The notes beneath the pieces were generated by a model. It was not told where the DNA came from, searched no databases, and saw only the letters and a program-made list of their open reading frames with translations. 64,000 nt of DNA, taken from Ceratothoa steindachneri (taxonomy: Eukaryota; Arthropoda; Malacostraca; Isopoda; Cymothoidae). Positions 26,301 through 41,300 of this stretch are shown in pieces. The DNA lies in assembly GCA_963969495.1 (NCBI GenBank), contig OZ018329.1, positions 74,967,354 through 75,031,353 on the forward strand. The letters are read 5' to 3'. Numbering within the stretch: position 1 is the first letter of the stretch; every line of letters starts with the position of its first letter. Both the position numbers and the translations under genes were made by a program.

Positions 26301-29300
26301 TTCTTTAATAACTCTTGCAGACAAAGGCAAGGTATTCAGTTGTTTAGCTACTTTCTGCCCACGCATTATTTCTGCCATTTTCACAGCCGCTGGTTCGATT
26401 AAGTCTTCACCAGTAGTATGTGGTTTGTTGTTTCGAGCAACCAACCATGCCACTACAAAACTAGCTATTGCTGCTGAACACTGGTCAAACGTGGCACTCT
26501 TGTTATTTCCAATCTCTGTCTTTTGACTGTTTTTTCCAGATTCTCAAAGTATTCCCGTGGTTTGCAAGAGAGATGGGAATGAACCTTGTCCAAGTGTTTC
26601 TTCAGTTGATTCTTTTTGAAAGACTCGGTAGTCAGTACTTTCATACAAACGACACATTGAGGTTTCATTTGTCCTTTGTAATCTATTTCTGTGAAGCCAT
26701 AATCAAGGAACTCTGCCTGATATATCCTTTTCCTTGCTGATGCCATCTGAAAATGAAAGACAAATCTATCACTTTTTTAAGGTCTTTTGACTTCTATTTT
26801 TGAAAAATAAAAAATTATTTAGTGACGAATTTAAGAGTTTAAATTAAAACTTTAAAATAACATAACATAAAATCAAACCACAACTCACAACCATAAAAAT
26901 TCAAACAATAAGACTTAAAAAGAGTGAGCATTACATCTGTAGGGGGTGCATGAAATCTTCTTAAATAGAGTTAAACTCGTTCAAAAACTTACTTTTAATA
27001 GAAAATGATTCATTAAAATAAAAATAAATAAATAAATGAAAAATATAATAGTCACCCCTAAAAAATGAGAAACTATACAGCTGATGGGATAATTAGGCGC
27101 CTTAAAAATAAACTAAAATATCCTAAAGTCTAAACTAATCTTATATATTTAACTTTTGTTGAATTTTAATCACGAAAGTCTATACAGAAATGTAAATATT
27201 ATAGATTATATCATAACTCACCTTATGTAAATAATTATTATATCACTTGATAAGCTCTACTAATTCATCAACTACTCTGAAAGAGGCAAGTTCAAAACAT
27301 GGCAAAATGCCACTTAATTAGGAGAAATGTTGCCAGATTTTACCGAAAAATAGAAGAAAGGCTCCTCGATGCATTCTTTTTCTCCAACTTTAATATTCGT
27401 TTTCCTCACTTAGCACATCCATTACCCCCCAATTTTTCTAAATTACCTCATTTGTGGTAATTTACCCCTGTTCCTCTACCACTGACCTATACAGTCATGG
27501 ACCTAAGTTGGTGAGACTACTATATTTTTGCATATAAGAAAATTGAATTAATCGAACGCGGCATTTTGTGTTAGGATGTTCCTAGCATAATTTGAAGGTA
27601 AAATACAGTAAACCCTCGATATAACGAAATATATGGGGCGGGGGGTTGTTCGTTAAACCCGATGGGCGTTAAAAGCAATGGAAATAACGAACCAAGTTCG
27701 TTATGGATATGTAATACGTATGTAATTACTAATAAAGTTAAGTGGACTACACAACATAGTATTGATACGAACCTTGTACTGTATGAGACATGTGACACAC
27801 CAACACTCACTCAGGCTGGTCATAACGCTTGCCTGTTAAACCCGATGGAGTTCGGCCAGGAAATTTGGTTCGTTATATCCGAAATTCGTTATATTGAGGT
27901 TCCTTATATAGAGTTTACTGTATACAACAAAATTAGAGCTCAAACCCTTTTTATTAATGAATCCATTCAATTAATGCACACAGTCAATATTTACGATGAT
28001 GTCCTTTGTTCTTCAGGACCGCTTCAATTCATTTTGGCATAATGTAGACCAATTATTTTAAGGTATCTTGACTATATTGCTCCACTTTGGTTCAATAAAC
28101 ACCTGCAACTACGGATAATTTGATGGCTTCTGTTTATCAACCACCAGTTTGATTATCGCTCACAAATTCTCTATGGGGTTTAAATCTGGCGAAATCCATG
28201 GCCAAGGTCCAAATGTTCGATGTTCTTTTCAGCCAGGAACTAAGTAATTGCTTTTGCTTTGTGACAGGGTGCGCCATTTGCTGAAAAATAGTTATCTCCA
28301 ACTTGGTCCTGAACTTTTGGGAAAAGGTGCTGGTGAAGCCCGTTTTGGTACCAGTTAAGTTCATGGCAGTGTTCTTAAGCAAAAGTGTTAGTGTTCTAGT
28401 TCCCTTAAGTGAGAAGCAACACAGACATGGAGAGCGTCCAGATGCTTCACCGTTGGCACGAAAACAGGTGTCTCGAAAGCGGCCACACTTTCTCCTCCTA
28501 ACGAGGGATATTCTATAAGTTCCAAACAAGCGAAAGGGAGCTTCATCAGAGAATGTCACTTTGTCCTAGTCTTCGACAATCCATTCTATATATTTTCTAT
28601 AAAATGGAGCTTTTACTTGATGAGATGCGGCTTCTTCACAGCTGTCGAGAATTCTTCGGCTCATTGTGCCCGATGAAAGCGTTTACACCTGCCTCTTTCC
28701 AATCGTGACCAAACTTGGCACTGGGGGCATCCCAATCTTCCGGTAGCAGGACAGACTGGCAAATTCAACAGAAGACTTCTTCACAGGAGTGTAACCAGGC
28801 TTTTTTTTTTAAAGTCATCAATGGTCCTAAAGATGGTACTCCTTGATACAATACCCTTAGCAACTATCTCCTTGCATTCCAGGCCACTTTAGGGCAGAGC
28901 AACAAAGTTATCAGCTCTTGGCTGAAGGCAGACCTGTTTGTTGATGGAATTTATCTCGATTATATTAATATGTAAAATTTATGGAAACATTTATGAGACA
29001 AACATTGGACTTTTATTTCTTCTTTTTTACAGCTTGAGCAAGCTGCTCTTGTCAGTCACAGTGGAGTATTGGCATGTTGGCGCTTCAAAGGAGAACATAA
29101 CTACATCAAGATTGCTGAACATATGGAGAAGGTTTAAGGTTTAAGGTAAGGAACAGGTGAGTTGCTGCCCAATCCAAGTGGATTCTATATGGCAGCTAGG
29201 ATGAAACGAAGCAAATCATCTATAAAAGGTGGAGAAGACTACTTTGTGACAAAAATTTAAAAAACGAAGGGTTAAAAGATTCCTCCGCCAATATGAATCG

Positions 29301-32300
29301 AAGACGGGTGTGTTGAGGAATAGTTAAAAGGGTCGGGAAACAGGGCAACCGGAGAATGGTAAAATGGCTACAATCCAATAAAAGGTGGGCAACCGAATCG
29401 TCCCCACCGCAAAAACGACAGCAAGGGCTGATATGAACATCACCCGAAACAAGATGGCTGTGAGTAAGTCTCGTGTGGCCAATGCGAACTCGGCAAAGGG
29501 CCACCTCCAACGACCGCATTCTATGACGACTCGAGGGCCAAGAGTGAATAGAATTTTTAATTTTGTATAGTTTGGATGATGAACCGTCATCCCATTTATT
29601 CTGCCACATTTGAAAAATATATTTTCTTATTGAAGGAAAGTAGTCCCTAAAAGGCAGAGCCGAGTTCTCAGGGGACACAGAATGTGCTGAGCGGGCCAGC
29701 CGATTAGCCCTCTCGTTGCCCAGGACCCCCACATGCCCAGGGACCCAGCAAAAAATAATTCTATATCGGGATGCATTTTGGATCAGCCAGTTGCAAATTT
29801 CTGTGACTAAGAGGTGAGACGCATTGAAAAATCTAATAGACTGTAAAACACTCCTTGAGTCAGAAAAAATGACAAAATCACTTAAAAGATAAAATTTGGA
29901 TGAGTCTAAAGGCTAAAAGGATTGCTGAAAGTTCAGCGGTAAAAATGGATGCTGCTGGCGGCAAAGATAAAGTTAGCAATTTTCCTCCTGGGTGATGGCT
30001 GCGGCGCCCACGCCACCGTCCGACTTAGAGCCATCCGTGTATAGTGGGCAGCATTGTTTGTGTGAGCTCGAATGCTCTAAGAACAGGCTCTTAATGATAC
30101 GAGGGTCGATGGAGGACTTCTCCAGGCTCCACATGTTGGTACATACTGTGGGGAGAGAAATTTTTTTTTTTTAAATATAGACAGCCCATCTGGCAACTGC
30201 CCACTTGGGCATAAGTCGCGAGAAATGTGGGGAGAAGAACACGCCAACTAGGGATCAGTAAGGATGGAAGGGTAAGGACCCTTGGAGCACCCAGGTTAGA
30301 GAGATGATCTCCTATGCGAAGGTTCAGGGGGTGGGGTAAAGATGGCAACTTATCATATGTCGCCGTTCATTCGGCAGCATACATGAATCTGTAGACCTCT
30401 GATACAGGGGCTTGCTGTACTCGGCAGAGGTATCGCATGCAGATTTGAAGTCTATGGTAGGCAAAGGGAGTACCCCACTCTCGTAGTAAAGGCTGTTGAC
30501 AGGGAAAGTACGGAAGGCTCCACTAGAAAGGCGAACTCCGAGGTTTCGAATTGGGTTCAGCATTTTAAGGGCTGAAGGGGAAGCCGATGAGTAAATTTGA
30601 CAGCCATAATCCAATTTGGATTGAACGAGGGCTGTGTATAATGTCCACAATGTTTGTCGGTCGCTGCCCCACGAAGTGTGTGAGAGGACTTTCAAAATGT
30701 CTAGAGCCCGCAGACAGCCTGTTTGAAGTCGGCGTAGGTGTGGTAACCAGGATAACTTTGGATCGAGAGTTACTCCAAGGAACCGAAACTCGGAGACAAA
30801 CTCTATATCTTCGCCTTGTAGGGAGATAGATGGCGGAACAAGAACCCCCCTGCCTCTGTGGAAATACATTGCTTTGGTTTTGTTCGTGGAAAAGCGGAAT
30901 CCCTTAAGTTGTGCTCTTTTGGACACAGCATCGACCGCCAGTTGTAGCCGACGCGCTGCTGATGGAAGGCGAGGTGAGGAACAGTATAGTGCTAAATCAT
31001 CGACAAAAAGAGTTGCCGATACACCTTCTGGGAGAGACGAAATAATATCATTGATGGCAATTATAAAACATAAGACACTTAAAACACTGCCCTGAGGAAC
31101 TCCCTCCTCTTGGGGTTGCAGGTCAGAGTATGCGTCTCCAACACGTACCTTGAAGGATCGAGATGCTAAAAAACTTGGAATAAGTGACGGTAAAAGGCCT
31201 CTTATTTCCCAGACGTATAGCTGCTTCAAGATGTCGTATCTCCATGGTGTGTCGTAGGCTTTCTCAATATGGAAAAATATGGCCAAGACTCGGTGCTTTA
31301 ATGAGAAAGCTTTCCGCACCGATCCCTCGAAACGTACTAGTAGGTCAAGGGTACTATGACCTTTGCGGAAGCCACATTGAAATGGAGAGAGAAGGTGATT
31401 GGTTTCTAGGAACCAGTTTAGACGCTCCAATACCCTTTTTTCCAGCAACTTACTCAAACAGCTGGTGAGAGCTATAGGGCGGTAGTGATCTGCGTCCAAC
31501 CCGTCCTTGCCCGGTTTGACAGAGGGAAGGATGATCCCAGTGCGCCATGATGAGGGGTAAAAACTCTTCACCCATCTAAAGTTGTACAAATCAAGTAAGA
31601 AGAGAGTAGTGTGGATGTAGGTGCCGAATCATATCAAAATGGATCTCGTCAAAACCAGGGGAAGTAGATCTGCAAAGGGACAAAGCGCTATGCAGCTCAT
31701 GGATGCTGAATAGAGCGTTATACGGAAAGTTAGATTTTGTTGTGAAGTTGAGAGAATGAGATGCTTCCTTTGATTTGTAGGATTGAAAAGCCTTATCGTA
31801 ACGGCTGATACAGCTGACGGCGCGGAAATGGTCAGCAAAAGCATTGCTGACCGCCAGGCCGTCATTCTCCAAGGAACCGTCTAAGTTGAGTGTGGGGGTA
31901 TGATGAATCAGCATAACGGGCCCTGATATTATTAATCCCCTTCCAGATCTTAGCAGTTGGTGTCATAGAGGAAATTGATGAAAAGTAAAGGCGCCATGAA
32001 TTTCGGCGAGCCTGACGAAGGGTTCTTTGGCGAAGTGCACGAGCTCGGTTTCGGTCTACCTTATTGCACAAAGTTGGGTTCTTTCGGAATCGGGCATGGG
32101 CTAACTTGTAATTTTTGATAGCTGTTGCACACGATGAGGTCCACCAGGGCACGGTTGAGCGGCCCGTGGCAGGTCGCCTCCGTAGGATGGTCTGTGTTGC
32201 TGCATTGTAGATAGTCGATATAAAGTATTCTACTGCCGCGTCCACTCCATTGAATGTCCCCAAGGATGCACTTGTGAAGGACGCCTCTCGGAAACCTTCC

Positions 32301-35300
32301 CAATCTGCATGACCTAAGTCCCCCTTAAGGGGCATAGTTGTATGAGGGCTAACTTGAAGGGCCGACAAGACAATAGGAAAGTGGTCACTCCCATGGAGAT
32401 CGTCAAGAATTGACCATCGAAATTCCGTGAAGCAATCCAGGAAACAAACAGACAGCTCAACACAGCTAAAAGAGTCCGTCTGGACATGATAAGAGGTAAA
32501 ATCGCCAGTATTTAAAACACAAAGAAGGTCAGATAATAAAAGAGACTCTAAAACACGGCCTTTGGCATTTCGAGTGATGTCACCCCAGTATGGGTGACGG
32601 GCGTTAAAATCTCCTAGTAATAAGAATTGGGAAGGCAACTGGTCTATAAGTTCTAAAAGGTCGGGTCTTGACAATGATAAACAAGGGGAGAGGTAAATAG
32701 AGCAAACGGTAAAAAGCTTAGTAAGAAAAACCCTCACGGCAACAGCTTGGAGTGTATTATGTAGGGGGATGGGAGAAACATGGTAGGATGAAGATACCAT
32801 GATTGACACCTCCCCATGAGAGGAGCTTCCAGCAGGAGCAATAGAGTTGAAAGTGAGAAAGCCGGGTACCGGCGGAAAGGGCCGTATACCCAGTTTATTC
32901 TCCTGAAGACAAATAACAGCGGGTTGGATAATCGTCAAAAGAATTTTGAATTCTTCCCACTTTGGAAGAACGCCTTGGCAATTCCATTGTAAAATGGAAG
33001 ATATTATGTGGGACGGTTAGATACCACTGTGGATATCTTTTTCTCTTTTGTGGCGGCTATTGGATTTAAGCTTCGTTCCCAAAGAGCTTGGGAGACGGAG
33101 AGCAGATTTTGAGGATCCTGCTTTTGCAGGGTAAGAGCTCCTAGATGGAGCAGTAACTGGGGCTTTTTTCGTGGGGTTTTGGAGAGCGGACCGAGGCCCT
33201 TGATTGTAATTCGGGCTCACAACCTGGCGGAAAAGGAAGATCGAGAAGGGATTTTCGGCCGGTAGATACGGATTCATGAGTCGATGGTATTTTCGGTGTC
33301 TGAGGGGTTGCTCCAACCACCGCGATTGGTGATGTTGGAGTATCAATTGCTTTCATCGGATCAATGGTAGAAGGGTGAGTGGAACCGACAGGCGATCTGA
33401 GCCAGGTGTGTGGAACTGGGTGAATATTTGCCGTCGTTTGGATCAGGACGGGGCCTAAGTCCTGTGAAGGGTGGGACGGACTTAAGGGCATAGAATGTTC
33501 AGCCATAGGGGAAGAGTACATTCAAGATTCTCGGGGTTCGGCCGAGTCAGCTCCAGAGGCTGCCCGCTTATTGGTGGTCGATGACCCAGGTGAGGAATCC
33601 TTCCTCTTACCACTGGGCTTTGGGTCTCGGGGCCGGGTGGATGAACCTTCACTGGTCGATGTTGAGGATTCTTTCAAATAGCGTCTGATGTCTTCAAGTG
33701 TCTCACCCTGAGCGTATCTCCCAGCTAGAGCTGCTGGAGAGAGGGGGGCTACATTGGTTATCTCGGTGTGAGATCGATGCTTCGACTGTATATTCTGAAT
33801 GTTTTCGACGCTGCGAGTAGATGTAGGATGAAGTGCTTCAGGCTGGTCGGAACTCGCGCGTGATGGTCAGTTTCATCCAGCGTCACGTAAAACGTCAGAG
33901 AAGAGCCGGCCGAGTGGTGAGGTTTGTGCTCTGGCACGCTGACAGGCCTCTCTTATATCTAGACGTTGGGAGTCGCGCAAAGCGAGCACCTCCTTTTCAT
34001 ATAAAAATATAGAGCAGTTTTGACGCAGCACTGTGGGTACCTCCGCAATTGGCACAGCGGGGTGTTTTGGTGGATTCGGGGCCATGGATAGTCAGAGCTA
34101 CAATTCACGCAGGAGCGAGGGTGCCGACAGGCACGGCCAACATGTCCAAATTGATTGTAATTGAAGCAGCGTCTGGGTAGTTCGATGTAGGGACTTACCG
34201 GGACACGAAGGTACCCAGCTTTAATATACTGCGGCAGTTCTTGTCGTTCAAATGTTAAAATCAGTGTGGCGGTTGGGACTCTAGTAGAGCCTAATGTTGT
34301 AGGTTACCCTGTGTACGTGTGTGACACGTTGGGTACTAAGCTTACTCTGAAGGCGGGTGGGGTCGTAGTCCTTTAGTTCGTTTGAACGGACGACACCTTT
34401 GACAAAATTCAGACGCGGATGGAGCGAGACAGTTATTGGAATTTCAGCTATCAAAGATAGATTTCGCACAAGGTTATGTTGAGAGTGGGATGACACCTCG
34501 ACTACGACATCACCACTACCTCTTGACCACATCGGCGGTGTTCACCACAGCGGGACTCAAAAAATTCATTGACGTCAAACACATCGACTTTTGTAAGTGG
34601 GGTGTCGGATGATGAATTCATGACAAGAAAGCGAGGATAATCTAGATCTGGGTCTACTTCGTTGGAGTAGGTGTCCAACGAGCGAGGGAAGGCTGCAAGA
34701 GGAGCTAAGGAACGTTTGGCACGAGAACCTTTACGAGAAGGGAAGGTTTTTGGTTTATGGCTAGCCATTGCAAAAAGAAAAAAAACTTCGCATTCTCCCT
34801 CGGGACTCCCCGCCATGGAGGCCTACAAGGGCACGGCACTACTGCAACTATACAATCAGTTACGTCCGGTATGTTCTCTTGGAGAATGGATACGGATCCA
34901 CCACACCATCTTTAGAAACCTAAGAGGCTGCCCGAGTTCTCCTACGCACGGATAAAAGGGGCCAACGATGGGTTTCTCCTTGGGCATTCGGTAGACGAAG
35001 GCGGTGGAGATGCCCAGCCTCTTTCACCTTCATGAAAGAACAAATCTGAATCAATCCATTAAACGAGCAGAGGTGGGGTATCCATTAGGTCCGCTAGATA
35101 GGTGAAGAAAGAGGGGGAAAATAAAGGGCAGTGTAAGAACGTAATAAGGGGGTAAAGAAAGAGGGGTATGTTAAAAGTCTTGTTGGCAGCACCATGGGAC
35201 TCCTAAGGGGCCCAGAGCCGACCCCCCTCGCCACGAGAAGGCCAGAGCCTCTCTGGGAACAACCCCTGAAGAAAAGATCCCAGAGAGGGAGGGAAAACAT

Positions 35301-38300
35301 ATGGAGAATATCATCAATGAATACGATATCCTCCTGCAGAAAATCACGAGCACCGTCACCGATAACGGCTCTAATTTTGTTAAAGCGTTTAAGGAGTTTG
35401 CAGTTACTACTGCAAATGTGTCCACAGATTCAGAAGATGGAATCCAGGTAGGTGAAGAAGATCAGGGTGAGCACGAGCTGGAGGATACTTTCTTAATGAG
35501 AAGTGCCTTAGATCAGGAAGAAGACCTTTCGTCTCACGCATGCAGCTTCAGCCTACCTAAGGAAGTGCGCTGTGCTTCACACACACTCAATCTCGTCGCC
35601 ACAACTGATGCAAAACAAGCACTGAAAATATGTTCTTTTGCAAATATCAATCATGCTGCGATGGGAAAAAGCTCAGCATTATGGAACAAAAGCGGTCGTC
35701 CAAAATCAGCAGAGATAATCCAAACTGCTTTCAACTGCTCATTAAAGGTGCATTTCATTATATGGTGGAACTCTCTGTTTGATGCATTGTGATTACTTTT
35801 AAAATAGAAGGACAAATTACATCAACTCATTGATGTGATACCAATCCTTATCGATTGTCATTATATATCATGCATTTGAAATGTATTTAAAAATGTATCT
35901 ACATACATTTAATGTATTTAGTATCTAAATACATTTTTTTCATGTATTTAATATTTAGTCTTTAAATACTTTAAATCTATTTAGTGCCCACCTCTGCCCT
36001 TTAGACTCAAACATGGTCATTACATTATTCATTCAAAAGCTACATTATGTTAACCAGTATTTAGAAGTACAGCTAAACCTTGCAAAAAGATCTACGGGAA
36101 TAGGATACATGCCTGCATACTGAAGATCATGTACAAACAGCGAACCCTTCGTTCTTGAAGGACGCCCAAACGTCGCCCAAACCTCATCAACAAGAGGACC
36201 GGAATCTTCAAAGGTGATTTGCGATTCTGCAAAAGATGAGGATTTAAGAGTAAACAGAGAAAACGACTCTGAACTTTATTTTCATTTTATGCCTCGGCAC
36301 CCTCGGAAAATAAAGGTTGTGTCACCTAAGGGTGAAAGAGGAGTAAAATATTTAATGAGTATTTAATCACCCAATAGTTTTAGCTTGGCTTCCTCCCAAG
36401 CGGCGGCCCCGTAGAGTCGCATGTCGGCCCCCACTTTGGATCCAGTTGGAAGGCGAGATTTGAGCCATTGAGTGGGAGACGGCGACTGTAAAATATTCGT
36501 TGACTCAAAACATTTCCAATTATTATTATTAATAATAAAAATGGTAAGGGTTTATGCACTTATTTGATGTCTTTTATTTCAAGCTGGGGACCTCCAGTTT
36601 AACAGGGGATCCAACTACCGGTATCTAAAGCGTATGGTAGTCATAGCTGCTGAAGTAGAACCAAAACTGAACGGAATCAGGCGACTTACCACACACATTG
36701 TGTCTTAACCTTACTATAAATGGAATCTGTCAGTATTAATAGTGGTACTCTTAGTTATTTAACTAAGAAAACCGACTTGGGTAGAATAACCTGACCCCCG
36801 TTTGCGAGAAGCAACATGGTAACCATACGTCAGGCATCTGGGAATAGTCTCTGTCCAAATCCTGTTGGACAAAACTAACGAAAAGGCATGGCATGTCTCG
36901 CTCATTCGGTGGAGGCCCCTGGGTCCTGTTTTAGAAGTGATTGCGCGGATAAGCGGTATTTCCCAGAGCACGGTTTGCACCCTCCGAGCAACCACCTGGA
37001 AAGGGGTGGCGCCCGTGGGAGATAGAAACCATAGAAGGGTTCCGACTGTGCACGGGATCTGGAAGTGCCAGAAGTGGAAGGTACTTTAATAACTTAAGAT
37101 GCGTAAGAAATGTCTGGTCGCGCAGACCGCAACAGTACCAAGTTCTTATCCAATCTTATACAAAATTCGGTCCACAGCGTCGACGGCCAGGATCTCCTTT
37201 TCGAAAAATCACGAGTCTTTCGACTCGTGATTTTTCGAGAAAGTAGGATGCGACTCGTCACAATTAATACACTTGGCCTTATATAACAACTCGACGGAAC
37301 CTCGCAAGTCTGGATGCTCTGCTTGTGTGGCCGAAGCGGTGAAAATGGTAATACTTCCACAGCAACTGCACGAATGTCTTCACACGGTAGCGATACCAGC
37401 CAGCTCGCACCGACGCACGGAGCATGTCTCGGTCAAAGGTGACTGATCGAAAGGTTGGGTTCTGATACCATTCCTGTTTCCTCATCATATGCCCAACCTT
37501 GACCGGTCCCTGGTCAATCAGCTCTTTTGTAATGTCTTCTAGGTAGTATGCAAGTGATTCTCTCGCATAAACTACTTTAACGAAGTTGAGGCCAGTGCAG
37601 GCTCACCTGCACAAGCGAGCCATCAAGCGTCCGAAGAAAACTCAATATGGCCACCTGGGCAAAGTCAAGAGCATTTATCGAGAAATGAGCAGCTTTTGGC
37701 TTTATACAGAGAATCCTAACTAATGACGTTGATGGAGCACGTCTCATATGGACAACATGTTCACATCAGTAGCACAGATAACCAGAAATCGTTTGAAGAC
37801 GGCAGGCTCGAAGACGCTTGATAGTCTCTTGATGAGGGCCACCGGCGCCATATTAGTTCCACTCATCCTGCTATCACCCACTGACAATTGGGGTCTTCCC
37901 CTCTCCACCCGAGGGTGCCCGGAGGCCGGACGGGCCATGGTCACCAAAAGAGTCGACAGGTGATTCGTCCATTCCCGAAGCCCCCTCCCCTTAGGAGTGA
38001 GAGGATTCCTATTATTTTCTTCTCTGGGGAAGAGGACGAGGTAAGCACCCTCTTTTTCCCTCACTCCCAAAGAGCTCCGAGGCCGGACGTACCCACCTCG
38101 GCTTGATCCTTCTCCGAAGTGGTGAACGACCCGGCCGCCTGTTGAGCCGCCGCACGAGGTGGAGAAGCAGCGTATCTCTTAGGATCCTTGGGGCGTTTTC
38201 CTTAATGAACACCTTACCTGAGAGTGGATTTAGCTCGGAGGTATTTCGCACCGAGTATTGTTCAGCCCCGGGAAAAGCCCCTGCCGTCTCGGGCAAAGGC

Positions 38301-41300
38301 ACCATGAGGTCTGTCTGTGCTCGCTTCGGGAGATGGTTCATCTCAGCAGGTGGCATATTTCAGGGCGCGGACATAAAATGGGAAAATTAAGATTTGGGGA
38401 ACCAGCATGCGGGCGGCATGAAGGTGATTCGTCGATTAAAAAATTGACGCAGAGCACACTAGTGTCTGCGCCTTTGGTCCTCCTCAGAGGATCACTAAAG
38501 AAAACCTGCCGCTTCTTTCGAGAGCGGTTGACTCTTCGCGCGCATTTTTCCTTTTTTGGTGAATATTGAGAAAGAAATTGGGGATTCTATTAATTTGGAG
38601 AGTTGCCGGGGGACAACTCATAAGGGGGTAACAACGAAGCCCTTTACCTAGCTCTTTAGGAGACGGTGAAACGCACTCTCCGTCACTAAGGAGTGGCATA
38701 AACGATGCCTCTTTGCTAGTTAAGGGTAATGGGAGTGGAGCCCATTCTTCACTTCGGGACATCGGGCTTTCGGCCCATGCAGCAGGTAGAGACCTCATGG
38801 TATATCCTGCCACACGACGGGTTCAAATTTTTTTTTTTAATTTTAAGAGCTCATCTGGCGACTGCCTACTTAGGCATCGACCGGGTTCAAATAAGAGGTT
38901 GGAAGGGTAGCAAGCTACCGGAACTTCTTTAAATAGTCAGATAAAAAGTTATGAGGGGCAGTCAATAAGTTTTGCGAATCGGTAGGGAAAAACAGAGGAA
39001 GGGGGATGGCTGTTTGTGGGGGTGTTAGGACAAGTTATGACAAGTCAGGACCTGCAGCTGCACGCTCCTGCCTCGTCTATTTAAGGAGCAGCAGCTGATC
39101 GCACATCGACAGTCACAAACTTTTCAACAATGGAGAAGGTTGAGCACCGCGCAGTGATCAAATCTTTGACCAAGGAAGGCAAGAATGCATGCAAAAGAGA
39201 TCCATGAACGCATGGTTGCAGTGTACACCGACACCGCCACTTCCTATGCAACCATTGCTCGCTCGAATAGGGAGTTTCGTCATGGTCGTGAGTCCCTTGA
39301 AGATGACCCCCGTCAGACGTGACCAACGAGGACAATGTGGCCCGTGTGGAGAGAATGATCCTCGAAAATCGACGGGTGAAGGTCGAAGAAATCGAGCGAG
39401 AACTTAGAATATCACATGGAAGTGTTATCAACATCATCGACGACAATTTGGCCATGACCAAGGTTTGTGCCCTTTGGGTCCTTAGAAACCTCACGCCCCA
39501 TGATAGACTTCAACGTCGTCAAAGTCCACAAGGCCGGAGTTGCACAAGCTGCCTTGCGCGAGTGCGGATTCGAGGAGCTCAACCATCTCCCCTACAGTCC
39601 AGATCTGGCCCCTAGCGACTACTTTCTATTCCACAGCTCAAGGCTTCACTGCGTGGACGCCGGTTTGGGGACGATGAAGATGTCCAGCTCGCCGTCCAGG
39701 AGTGGATTGAACAACAGTCGGCAGATTTCTGGTTGTCAGGAATTCGAAGCTTCAGAGACAAGTGGCGCAAGTGCATTGAAGTCGAGGGTAGTTATATTGA
39801 AAAATAATAAAACACTTTTCCTCATATCTCGTTTCCTTATATCCGAATTGCAAAATCTATTGACCGCCCCTCATAGGTGGTGTAGATTAGGATATTTAAT
39901 AAAAAATAGGAAAAAGCGGAACACTGCAACCAAATACAACAACAAAAAAATATAAGCAAGCTTGTTCCGCTTCGGAACCCAAGAAAAGTAAGATAGTCCG
40001 CAGGTCGGTGTGCACGAACCAGTCCCGAGTAGAAGGGACAAGCGGTAGCGATCCCGCTCCGGGACAGATATCGTGCGCGAAGATCACCCAGACTGGGACA
40101 TTCAATAAGAATGTGCCGAGCAGACTGAGGGACAGCGCAGTCGTCAAAACAAGGTGCAGGGAAGCGCTCTATCAAACGGTGGTGGGCCCTGCACGTGCTT
40201 CCGATTCGGAGACGACAGAAAGCGACCTGAAGCTGCCGAAGAATTTTGGAGTACGTCCACGGGAACATCAGCGATGCGATGGCCACAACTTTAGGTTCCC
40301 ATCTTGTTTGCCAGGCAACCCGGAGAGCTGACCCGATTCCTTCATGCAGTCAGTGTGAGGAAGAGCGAAACGCTGGTAGGGTCACCCAGGCTCTCAGTAG
40401 TGTTGGGCTCTCCTTCATCAGTAAGCTCATTCCCCGCAATCATGTCCAGGAACTCAGCAGACGATAATCTCTACACCCGCCCGGCTCGCGGCAACCGTGG
40501 CATTGCGGATACCGCAAACCAGGGTCCATGGAGATTCCAATGCCCCGAGAGTACTCAGGGCTCTTCCTGAGTCGCTAAAGATCACAATCCGGGCTTTGAA
40601 CTGGGCAAGCTGGGTTATCTCGGGTAACAAGCGGTGTATTGCAACCAGTTCGACCGTGAGGACACGCAGCGACTGGTAGAGCCGCGCTTACTTCAAACAG
40701 AGGGGTAGAACGCAGAAACCGAATTCTTCAGACTTGGAACTATCCGTATACACTGGCCTTTTTTTAAATTTTATTTAAGAGCCTATCTGGCGATTGCCTA
40801 CTTGGGGAATAAGTCGCCGTACTCACCAGAGCCTACTACTAGGATATATTAAAAAAAAACAAAATAACGATATATAAATAAATAACAATAAAACAAAGGC
40901 TAAAAAAACGACAAAAAAGGAAAACAAAGCTAAAAGGCAACAAGGAAGCGGGCTCCGGTGACGGGTGTAGGCCCGCCTTCGCCCGGAGCATTAACATACG
41001 ACAGACAAAAACAATCAAATAGAGTGGAGGCGTTTCCACTGGCACGCAATTCTCCCGGCGCTGTTGAAGCTTTCGGAGCAGAGGCGTAGCGACAACACAG
41101 TAGGTTCCAGTTGTAGCAAGGACGTTTTCACAGCAACAACATCCACCGCTTTGCAGGTCAGAAAGTGCGTAAGGAGGGATCTGCAAGGAAAGTAGTGAAG
41201 GCAAACAGAATGAAAATCGTCGTCGGCACCAGCTGGTTTCCGAGCTTTGGTTCCGTCACGGCAAAGTCAACGGAGAGCGACCATCTTAGACCCGCCGCCA

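Noticed and set aside
36100..36110. GT donor (GCAT|GTATCC) for the LQYAG exon
   Set aside because: It would shift the frame of the next exon and break the YAGTRW alignment; the GC donor keeps both.
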